NCBI RefSeq assembly: GCF_963675165.1
Contig: NC_087377.1
Location: 16,245,518 to 16,309,517, forward strand
Source: Halichondria panicea
Lineage: Eukaryota; Porifera; Demospongiae; Suberitida; Halichondriidae
Length of the DNA: 64,000 nt
Reading direction: 5' to 3'
Shown here piece after piece: positions 41,501 through 53,500 of this stretch. Every line of letters begins with the position of its first letter. Positions within the stretch are counted from its first letter, which is position 1. A program made the position numbers and the translations under genes. The notes beneath the pieces are model-generated. The model was given only the letters and a program-made list of their open reading frames with translations. It was not told the DNA's origin and ran no database searches.

Positions 41501-44500
41501 CTATAGAAAGCAGTCAGGCTAGCATTCTTTATCAAGCAACTCTGTCGAGAATCAATGGAGCACAAATTCTGAAATTACCTGCCGTGGTCTCAGTTACACT
41601 GGTTGCCGAGGGAACACCTTCAAACACAGTTTCTGGTAATAATCAAATGTTTCCATCTGAAATTCTGTATGACGAATAATTGTAACTTTTCAGAAGAAGG
41701 TGTCGATTTCAACATTGGACCCCTCACGGTCAGGTTTGATCCGTGTGACCCTTGCACCCCAGACCACCTGCAGAGGGAGGCACAGCTGTGTGTGAAGGAT
41801 GACGATGATTTGGAGTTTGAGCATGGGTTCACTCTCAGTGTTGATTTAGCGTCAACAGATCCCTCAGGGATAACTGCAGGAGACCCCCTGCAGATCACCA
41901 TTACTGATAATGGTAAGTTTCATGTATCAACACATGCAACACTAGCTGTTAGAATCGTTATTTTTTCTCAGAGCAATCAACTGTTGGTGTAACATTCGAT
42001 CAAGCTAACTACACTGTTGCTGAAGGCAGTAGCCTCACTGTGACTGGAAGACTCACTGGACTAACAGGAGAACTGCAGAGTGACTTCTCTCTCACACTCG
42101 GTGTTGATTTTTCTGTTAATATACATACATGTAAGCCACGTACAGAAGCTTACTAATTTACAATGAAATGATGGTTTTCGACATGCAGCTTCCCAAGATG
42201 TCACATTCAATCGTGCTGTCAATTTCATGGCCAGTGGAGCCAAAACATTTTCTCTGGATGTTGATGCTAACAATGATGACGACTTTGAAGGGTTCCATTC
42301 GTTTGTGATATCTCTACCGACTGACTCTGACTACATTAATCCTCTAGTCAGTGACACTGCCAGTACCACCGTTACCATCAGTGACTTTGATGGTGAGATA
42401 TAGATTTATTGACCTCACTGTTTCATGCAATGTAGTAAAATTTGTAAAACTATATTTTTCGCCCTTATTCAGATGCCACTGTTGTGGTAACAACTTCCGT
42501 AGAAACGGGTTTGGAGGGTACCAATCTGATCGAAACCTGTGCCATGCTCTCGGCTGCACCAGGGAACATTATGACCGATATTATAGTGAATTTCGAGTTG
42601 ATTCCTGACACTGCAGGTCGGTTTTACACCCGAGTGTCATAGTAGATTATTATCCTGGTTCTTTCATGGCCATGTGTTATCGTGACTCTGATTGTAACTT
42701 TCAGTTCAATTGTAGTGTTTTCCTCTTTCACAGACGCCAGTGATTATGCAGCTGTGGGTAGTCTACAGACCGTGATTCCAGCTGGTTCTACAGTCGGCCT
42801 TTCGTCACATGTCTGTGTGAATGTCAGTCTAGTCGATGACAACCTTCTCGAAGAGAATGGAGAAAGATTCTCTGTACGTTTGCAATCTGAAAATGCCGAA
42901 GTTGGTTCTTCAAATACCATCGATGTTTCTATTACTGATGATGATGGTAACTGAAAAACAATATTTCTATAGCGTGCACTTTCACTTATATAATTCCTTT
43001 CATCCAGCTGGTGATTTTCAACTTTCTTTGGCTACTGATGATGCAGCATTAAGTTTCAAGGAAGATTTGGAACAAGATATTGATTTTCTTTTGACACTGA
43101 GCAGAATAGATGGAGAGCCTGTTCGTCTTGCTACCCGGGTCTTGTTCTCTGTATCCACAACTGGATTTCCTGCCAATGTTTCTGGTAAGTCAATTCCAAA
43201 ATTTGCCAATCATTTATTGAACTTATACATATCAGCAAATTTTATTGTAGTTCGAATTCATGCATGAGTTTTGGTGATGTTGTACAATAATTCCCTTGCA
43301 GATCGAGGCATTGATTTTGACAGTCCATCGTCCTCATTTAGTTATGTCATCTTTGGAGAGTGTGATCCGTGTTTTGGTGATTCATCAATGTTGGAAATTG
43401 GACAGACGGTCAATTTTGTTCAAACATCCGTTAAGGATGATGATGCTTTAGAATTCGATCATGGATTCATTCTTGAAGTAGTTGGTCCACCCGATAGTAT
43501 AATCCCGCCAAGTCCAGTACAGATCAACATCACTGATGATGGTATGTGTGTCAGTCATTCACTGAAGAATTTATCATTATAATTATTGCATTGATCTCCA
43601 CAGAACAATCGACAGTTGGTGTAACATTTGATCAAGCTAACTACACTGTTGCTGAAGGCAGTAGCCTCACTGTGACTGGAAGACTCACTGGACTAACAGG
43701 AGAGCTGCAAAGCAACTTCTCTCTCACACTAAGTGTTGATCACTCTGGTGATGCACTAACAAGTGAGCCACTAAAACTAAATGTGTGTACAATGACAATG
43801 ATGGTTTCTACAGATGCTAGTGATGTCACCTTCAACCCTGCTAACTTGATCATCAATTTCGTTGCCTTTGAAAACTTAATGTTTTCTCTGACTATTGATG
43901 CTAACGATGACAATGACTTTGAAGGGTTCCACTCATTTGTGATATCTCTACCGACTGACTCTGACTACATTAATCCTCTAGTCAGTGACACTGCCAGTAC
44001 CACCGTCACCATCAGTGACTTTGATGGTGAGATCAATCTTCGATCTGTCTCGAATTTTTAAAATTGGTCAACAATTTGCACAATAATTGTACATCGTTAT
44101 GACAGAACAATTACTGTACAAGCTAATGTGGGTATCACGACTTCGATAACGACATTGATGAATGAATGTTTTGATCACTTCAGATGCTACCGTAAGTGTG
44201 TCCACTGCCATTGTCACTGGAGAGGAAGGTACCAATGTCACTGTTTGTGCTTCTGTGGTTGACACATCATCAGGCACCATCGATGCAGATATTGAGCTTA
44301 GCTTTGAGCTGGTCCCTGACACTGCAGGTATGCTTTACTAGATTGCTCTTTCACGGATTGAGTGCCTTAAGTTTTCCTCTGCTTATCTAGTAACATTTTG
44401 AGTGACTTTAGTATACTTACAGTCAATTGGTTTGCTGATTGTACGTATATCTTACAACAATTATCTCTTGTTTTTTGCTCGTTAGATGCCAGTGATTATG

Positions 44501-47500
44501 CTCCAGTGGAAGGTTTTGTTATCAATTTTGCTGCTGGTCAAACAAGTATCGGTTCTGAGGATTGTGTAACTATTAGTCTACTGGAAGATGACATTATTGA
44601 AAGTGATCAACAATTCTCAGCTATTTTGTCTTCTGCCAATGCTCTAGTTGATGTCAGTGAGGCCGTTATTGTTATCACCAACACAAATAGTAAGTTACAA
44701 TAATTATAATATCATGAGTCTGCATACCTGCACGAGTGTATCAGCACTTGATAATTAAGGTTATGATACAGAGCAATCGACAGTTGGTGTAACATTCGAT
44801 CAAGCTAATTACAATGTTGCTGAGGGCAGTAGGCTCACTGTGACTGGAAGACTCACTGGACTAACAGGAGAGCTGCAAAGCAACTTCTCTCTCACACTTG
44901 GTGTTGATTTCTCTGTTGATGAACTAACAAGTAAGTCACTAAAACTGGATGGACTCGTGCACAATGAAAATGATGGTTTCTACAGATGCTAGTGATGTCA
45001 CATTCAACCCTGCTAATTTGATCATCAATTTCGTTGCCATTGAAATCACAACGTTTTCTCTGACTATTGATGCTATTGATGACAATGACTTTGAAGGGTT
45101 CCATTCATTTGTGATATCTCTACCAACTGACTCTGACTACATTAATCCTCAATTCAGTGACACTGCCAGTACCACCGTCACCATCAGTGACTTTGATGGT
45201 AAGATCAATCTTCAGTCTCGAATTATTTTGTACAGTATTATAAAATTGGTCAACAATTTGCTATAATTTATATACAGCGTAATAATTATGACAGAATGTC
45301 TTAATAATTATTATATACAATTTCTTTATAAGCTGATTTGGGTATCATGACTTTGATAATGACATCGATGAATGTTTTAATCACTTCAGATGCTACCGTA
45401 AGTGTGTCCACTGCCGTTGTCACTGGAGAGGAAGGTACCAACGTCACTGTTTGTGCTTCTGTGACGGACACATCGCCAGGCACCATCGATGCAGATATTG
45501 AGCTCAGCTTTGAGCTAGTCCCTGACACTGCAGGTACGTGATTAAAATATACATGCATGTATAGAGAAATGAAGAGTCTTCCTCAATGCTATTTCAGTTA
45601 ATTTGTTTGTAAACTAGCTGAATGTACGTATATACAGTATAATTATCACTTTTTATTTATAAAGTGTGTTTTGGGAGTGCACTAAACAATGGTTAATGGC
45701 AGCAGTAGGGCTGAGGTTCTTGGGTGTGGATGCGTCAGGTAATTAATTGACTGCGCATGCACAGTAGGGTTGCCATCCACGTGTAGTATCAGTTACCTTG
45801 GTATAGAGAAGCGATCTTCAGTAGCTGTTTCTTTCCCTCTGCCCTCCCCCTTTCGCCTGCTTTGGTGGTTGGCCTCCCTAGTTTCACACCACAAACTAAG
45901 GGGGAAAGCCAGCTCGGTTAAGGGGTTTAATCATTAATAGGGGCCCGCTCGGGGGGTGCTGTCCTCAGCCAGGGCATTCCTTCTGTTCGGGTGGTGGCTT
46001 TAACAGCCTTATTGCAGCCCCTTATAGTCTGACATTAACTGTATTTTTTCTTTAGATGCCAGTGACTATGCTTCTGTGGGAAATTTTTTCATAAGTTTTG
46101 CTGCTGGTCAAACAAGTATCGGTTCTGAAGATTGTGTAACTATTAGTCTACTGGAAGATGACATTCTTGAAAGTAATCAACGATTTTCAGCTATTTTATC
46201 TTCTGCCAATGCTCTAGTTGATGTCAGTGAAACCGTTATTGTTATCACTAACACAAATAGTAAGTTACAATAATTATAATATCACGAGTATGCATACCTG
46301 CACGAGTGTATCAGCACGTGTTAAGTAAGGTTATGATACAGAACAATCGACAGTTGGTGTAACATTCGATCAAGCTAATTACAATGTTGCTGAGAACAGT
46401 AGCCTCACTGTGACTGGAAGACTTACTGGACTAACAGGAGAGCAGCAAAGCAACTTCTCTCTCACACTCAGCGTTGATTTCTCTGTTGATACACTAACAA
46501 GTGAGCCACTAAAACTGGATGGACTCGTGTACAATGAAAATTTTCGGTTTCTGCAGATACTAGTGACGTCACATTTAACCCTTCTGATTTGATCATAAAT
46601 TTCGTTGCCTTTGAAAACACAACGTTTTCTCTGACTATTAATGCTGACAATGATGATGACTTTGAAGGGTTCCACTCGTTTATGATATCTCTACCGACTG
46701 ACTCTGACTATATTAATCCTCTAGCCAGTGACACTGCCAGTACCACCGTCACCATCAGTGACTTTGATGGTGAGATCAATCTTCGATCTGTCTCGAATTG
46801 TTTTGTACAGTATAATTATGGGTATCACGACTTTGATAATGACATTGATGAATGCATGTTTTGATACAGATACTACCGTAGCTGTGTCCACTGCCGTTGT
46901 CACTGGAGAGGAAGGTACCAACGTCACTGTTTGTGCTTCTGTGATGGACACATCGCCAGGCACCATCGTTGCAGATATTGAGCTCAGCTTTAAACTAGTC
47001 CCTGGCACTGCAGGTATGTGTATATATAATATTAGAGAGAGAGCCTTACTAGATTGCTATTTCACTGTATTGTTTAAGTTCCTTTCTCCTTAGAAAGTTT
47101 TCTTCCACTGATCTAGCCACATTTTGAGTGCCTTTAGTATACTTACAGTCAATTGGTTTGTAAACTAGCTGAATGCACGTACACACTATAATTATCGCTT
47201 GTTTCTTTAGATGCTGGTGATTATGCTCCCGTGGGAAATTTTTTCGTAAGTTTTGTTGCTAGTCAAGCAAATATCGGTTCTGAGGATTGTGTGATTATTA
47301 GTCTGCTGAAAGATGACATTCTTGAAAGTGATCAACAATTCTCAGCTATTTTGTCTTCTGTCAATGCTCGAGTTGATGTCAGTGAGGCTGTTATTGTTAT
47401 CACCAACACAAATAGTAAGTTACAAAATAATACGTACAATAATATCACGAGTTGATCTGTATACCTGAAACTGCATGAGTATATCGATCAGCTAGCATTT

Positions 47501-50500
47501 GTTAATTAAAGTTACTTACCACTGCATGCGTTTCGGTACCGGCTGGACTGTCAGCTCACGATCACTATAGATCTAGCTCATTATATATGAATAATTAATG
47601 AGCAAATGGTTTTCTGTAACCTTGACAAGCATTTTACCAAATAATTGATACCAACAACTTCAAAGATTCTGACAAAATTGAGCATTCACTGATGAGTTAC
47701 TTACATAAGCATACCTCCCTTATGTTTTGTAACGAAACAAAATTTTAATTCGACTTGCCTCCTTGTTGCAGTAGTATAATAAATACACAAACTGACATCA
47801 TCTCCTCGACAGTTCCTACACTCAACTTCTTATCAAGCGAAGTCACGGTGGTGGAGGGAGTAGACAGATATTTTTATTATCCGCTGAGAATCACGGACGT
47901 ACCTGCCGGAGGACTGGAGGGGTTAATCGAGTATGAACTCATTGTGAGTCCAAGTGGAGCAAGTAAGCACATAATTAATGATGTCATGGACAGTGCTATA
48001 TGTACGTATTGTAATTGATTGTGCTACTTATATTAATTTGCAGCTTTGAATATGGACTATCGAGCGGAAAATCCATCAATAATCTCATTTGGTACTTATG
48101 GAGAGACTACCTTACGGGCTGAACTGGAGGGTGCTCTTTCTACACCAGCTCAGATTGAGATTCTGGATGATATGCTACTCGACACGGATGATGAGGATGT
48201 GAAGGTGTTCTTGTTAGCGACTGATAACTCCAGGTCAATGGAAATCATCATTGTGGACAATGAAAGTACGTAGGTTGCTGTACGTTTGTACATTATATAT
48301 ACCCACTGTTAGTATACCCAATGCATAAGAGCATAGCCATTAGCTTAGCCTTATAGCATAGCGTTTACTGACAGTATGATACTCATAACTCTTGAGTTAT
48401 AGGATTGTTCAATAGATATATCGTATATAGCGGGTAATTTTTGTTAGTATACACATTTTCGCATGAACTGTTTAATTAAATTAAATATTTCGTATTTTTA
48501 AATATTCGTACAGCTCAGAATAGTTACGTTGAACGTATTGCGGTGCATGATACTCTACAATACGAAATATTTTACTATACGAAATAACCCGCTTATATGG
48601 TAGCTATTGTATACCTATAATTGTAGCGAGTGGTGTGTTTAGATTACTAACTACAATTGTTTTGTTTTGAGAGACCCATGTAATGATGTCATAAATAATT
48701 TAGTCTCATGTGTTTTTCAGGAGCTGTGGTTAGTTTTGATGCTGTGAGCTACGCTAGTACCGAGGGCTTATCTGTCAGTCTGGTTCTGAACCTGACGAGT
48801 ATTCCAGAAGGAGGTTTCCAGGACAACTCGCTCACTGTTACCTTGACAACCATCGATCAGGGGAAAACTAGTGAGTAGTGCATGTAACAAAGCATTGACC
48901 TTTCACCTCCAAATTGTATCAGATAAATGGCGACAGATGTATTTATTTTGTGATCAGATATCTTGGTTCCAGTATATCACACTTTCATTCATTGTCACAG
49001 ATGCTAGTGACTACAACATCTCTGTTCCATTCCAAGTGAGATTCCCCTCGCTGACTCCGCCCTTTGCCGTGTCTGACCCAGTAGTCATCACAGCAGTGGT
49101 GGACGATCTGTTTGAAGACACTGAAACGTTGCAAGTGATGATCTCAGACATTAGCTCCCTATATGTGATGTGTACTGAGTGCACTGCAGACCTCACCTTC
49201 CAACAAACTACAGCTGACAGTAAGTAGCTATAGCTACACAGTGAGTCTATCCCAATATATCACCCTCTTCTCTATCTACCCTTTACTTCCCACTATTCCC
49301 TGTCCTTCACTGTCTTCCCTTTTATCCAGTTATATTTTTGTCCAAAACAGAGTTTTAAACTCTAATCAGATGGCTGGATTATATCTGTTAATTATCATAT
49401 TTAACTTGTAGCTGTACATATAATGTAAATGCTATAATAATAATTATATCACCTATTGATATACATTTTTCGGAGGTGTCGGATCTACATGTAGCTACGT
49501 TATAGATGTCCAGAATAACAGTCGTAGTATCCCAAATACAATTTTTCTCCCCTACCAGTACCTAGCTGGAGCTTTAACAAAACTACCATCACCGGAACTG
49601 AAGGCAGCTCAGTGGATGTGTGTGCCACTCTGTCTGGTATCCCTAGCAATGGACTCGAGTGTGATATTGTGCTGCAGCTGACGGCAATGCCTGGGGCTAT
49701 GAATCAAGGTAACGTGTCCCCATGCACTCCTCCTACTATCTCTTTGAAATGCATATACCATACAGCTGTTGAAGGAGTTGACTTTGAGCTTGTGGGCGAC
49801 TTTGACATTGTGTTTGAGACCTCGATTACCGGGTCTATGGCAACTCGCTGTGCTGTGATAGCTATCACTGATGATGATATTTTAGAGAGCTCAGAGTTTT
49901 TCACTGTCACAGTCTCTTCGGTAACTCCTTCTATCGTCATTGGAGACACGTCACAGAGTGTTGAAGTTCAGATTAAAGACACTGATGGTAAGAACTCGTA
50001 CTATTATGCCCGAACAAGCACTTGTTTAACTTGTTTACTCTTACAGCTGACACGTGTGAGCTGAGCTTTGTGTTGCTAAGTTACACTTTGAGCGAGGATG
50101 TTTGCTCTGTCGATGTGTGTGTTCGGACTACTGGTCTCCCCTCAGGAGGTCTAGCTGCTGACCTGGCAGCCAACTTTGAATTTATGGACAGCACCAAGAC
50201 AAGTAAGTTTTGTTGAGTTTATACATGTAGCGCATTGACATTATTGCCTTGCGTTTAGGTATCAATGATGACTATGATCCTTTGGGAACGTTTGTGGTGT
50301 TTGAGGCTGGACTTACGGGTGATGGCTGCATTCAGTGTCTCAGTATCGCTATAGTGAATGACACTGTTTACGAGGGAGATAATCAGTGGTTCAGTGTGGT
50401 AGGGAGTAATGTTGACCTGGGCTGTGTCTTCTCAGCGGACGATACCGCTACCATCTATATTATGGAGAATCCGGAAGATGGTACGTTGTTACTTCTGTAT

Positions 50501-53500
50501 TATTACAGGACGTAGATAACCCTCGAAATGACCTGGCAGAGGCTACTGCCCTTTACACACTATTGTACACACTATTGTATATTAATTATTACGGTACGTT
50601 TTACAATGTCAGTGATTACTACGTTTACATGCATGCATAGCTGGATTTCTAGCTAGCCTTTAAGCTACACTGCTCTGAACATTAGTATTGCTAGCAAGTA
50701 TTATTTTGTCAAGTCTGTTTGACTGTTTCACCACTAATTCAGCTCTGTTGGTATTGTCCCCCCCCCCTCCCCACTACAGTTCCATCAGTGAGCCTCGACT
50801 CTGATCAGCTGATTGTGATGGAGTCTGATGAAGTAGCGAGTGTGTGTGCCACCATCTCTAATGTGCCTGGGGGTGGACTGGATTGTCCAATAATTCTCTC
50901 TCTGTCTGCAGCACCTGGAAACAACAAATCTGGTAAGTTTAGAATGAAGATGTTGTTGATGATGGTCATTGTAACAATAAGAAAGGTTTCTACATGTTTT
51001 CATTGAGGTAATTTTAGAAGCCCAATTACTAAAGTTGTAATTATGCATGTTCCTCAAAAATGTATACTTCCACATTTAGCCGCAAATAACTTTCACAATT
51101 GATAACCTTTTCAATACTGATTTTACGCATGTCTTGTTTTGCACAGCAACCAATGGAATGGACTACTTTCTTCCGGGGGACTTTCAGATTGAGTTTGGCT
51201 CTAGTTCATTGTCCGGGCACTCAGAGTGTGTGAATGTGACTATCAGCAATGACGAATTTGTAGAGGGCAGGGAAGAGTTTATTGTCACGGTATCCAGTGT
51301 GTCACCGCAGGTGGAGCTATCTGAAATCAATTCAGTTACTGTCACCATCGTTGATAATGACTGTGAGATTTCTGAAATAATGATTGTGTCAACCTATAAT
51401 GAGTGGCCAAAACTATAATTACAAATGTTTGTTTCATTTTGGGATTTTCTGGAAGCTTGTATAATAATTATATTCTTCAGCTCTAAGTTATGGCCATTCA
51501 AATATTTCCCCTCCACACACACACACACTCACAGCTGCAACGGCCTCCTTCTCTCCCGGCAGTGTAACAGTGACTGAGTCTGACTTTGTCAACAGCAGTG
51601 TGTGTGTGGTGCTGACTTCTCTACCAGCTGGAGGTGCATTAGAGTGTGACATTAACATCACCTTGACTCCCCTTCAAGACACGGCAGGTCAGAAAGAATA
51701 GGCTACAGCTAATTATATAGGGCTGTATAATTGCTTGACATTTTGCAGTAGAACCGTACCTTGAGTAAAACAGCATTTAAGAACGCTGCCTCAATTGACT
51801 AGTCTGTTGTTCTACACAAACACATGCAGTATTGAACGAGGACTTTGAATATTTCGAGACTGTATTGACGATTCCTGCTGGGACTGCCCTAAACCAGCCT
51901 GTATGTGTCTACGAGCTCCAGTATGGAATAGTGGACGATCAGATAGTGGAGGACTCTCAATCTTTCAGTGTTGTGGCGTCGAGTGTGTCTCCTGCCAACA
52001 CTTTGACTATTTCTGATTCCTTCACTGTTACCATTCAGGACAATGACTGTGAGTTCATTACCAAGAAACTTCAAACCCTCTCACTCTAATAATAGCATGT
52101 TCTTGGCTTTAATTCACTAGTTGTTCGCCTAACCGTTATAAAAGCGAAAACTCGGCCTGGGATCGAGGCTATCCATTAGTGCCGATTATTTCATCTTTTG
52201 TACAACATCACTAATTTACTGACGTAGTCATCGATTGAAAATGTCTGCCATTATAATATTATGTTGCACTATAGATGTTGGGGTGGGTTTTGAGAGGTCA
52301 GAGTACAGTCTAGACGAGGGGACCTCACAGTCGGTGTGTGTTACCTTCTCTAGACAAATGCAACGGCCGATCTCATTGAGCAGTGACTTTGAGGACCTCA
52401 GAGGGTTGCTCAGAGGTGAGACAGAAGTGTACCTTACAACGCCCTCCAAAAAGTGTTTATATAATTATATAGTGCCAATTAACTGTTTCATGGTTTTCTA
52501 GTCCAAGAATAAAAATGTGTTCAACAGCTTAATTATATAATTATGCATGTGTTTAGTTTTGTAAGCAGCTTAATAACTCATGCATGGTTATGTATATCAT
52601 TCCCTTCACTCTTCCTCCTCCCCCTGCCACCTTATAGGTGAACTGAGGTTAGGAGTTCCTGGTCCGTCTTATGTGATTGGAGTCAGTGCAAATGCCTCCA
52701 ACACAGTGGAGCCAGGGAGTGTGTGTATGTCTGTAGACAACGTGGATGACTCAGTAAAGGAAGGCAACAGACTCTCTCTGCTCAGACTGAACAGCTCTGA
52801 GACGGCCGTGATGATTGGAGAGCGGCAAGCACTGTTCATTGAGACTGCTAATGATGGTTAGTCGATGATGATTATTTCCTAAAGTGCATTGTGTCTGCTT
52901 TATCTTTGCGTATTATCATAATTCATTTTGTTACGTCCTTATGATATACGTTTTCCAACAATACGAGATTTCCAATTTTTACCAATTAAAGTCATTATGT
53001 CTGTAGCTACTACTATAATGATAGTATGTTATCGTGAGGTATGATTTCCCTCCCATGCAGTTATCGTGGCCTCTCTGACGTCTCTCAGTGGAATGGTGGA
53101 TGAAGATGATGGAGCAGTGGAAGTGTGTGTACAGCTCAACCACAGGCCCATAGACACCATTGTCACGGCAACACTCACAACACAACCTCTCACGGCAACA
53201 GGTATAAGAAATAGTCATGGAGCACCTCCACAAGTGACAAACTTAACAGCCCGAATACTCAATCAAAATTATTCTCTGCAGAAGGAGAAGACTTTTTGCC
53301 ACTGAATGCCACCTTGGTGTGGCACTACGACTCTCCCAGCCTCACTCAGTGTGTAAGTGTGGCCATCATCAATGACGAGTGTGTGGAGGAGAAAGAAGAA
53401 GTGTTCACCATCTCTCTGTCCACAGAGGAGGAGTGTGTTGACATCGGACCAAACAACCAAACTACTGTCACCATACTGGACAATGATTGTGAGTCTATAG

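Larger units (their letters stand above)
14745..42676. repeat. 9,448-bp higher-order tandem array, about 2.96 copies
   Basis: Corresponding positions recur at exactly +9,448 bp, exons and introns alike: for example 18324, 27772 and 37220, or 22236, 31684 and 41132. Each period is one B unit (3,912 bp) plus one A unit (5,536 bp). By eye I found only isolated substitutions between periods, such as T at 17057 against C at 26505 and 35953, and T at 41474 against C at 22578 and 32026, with no indels inside the array. Left of about 14745 and right of about 42676 the paralogous sequence diverges at once. Near-identity of introns means very recent amplification, ongoing homogenisation, or an assembly error. 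Confidence 0.9.

Noticed and set aside
14745-42676. Could the regular repeats be a CRISPR array or satellite DNA?
   Set aside because: Periods are kilobases long and contain spliced, in-frame protein domains, so neither fits.
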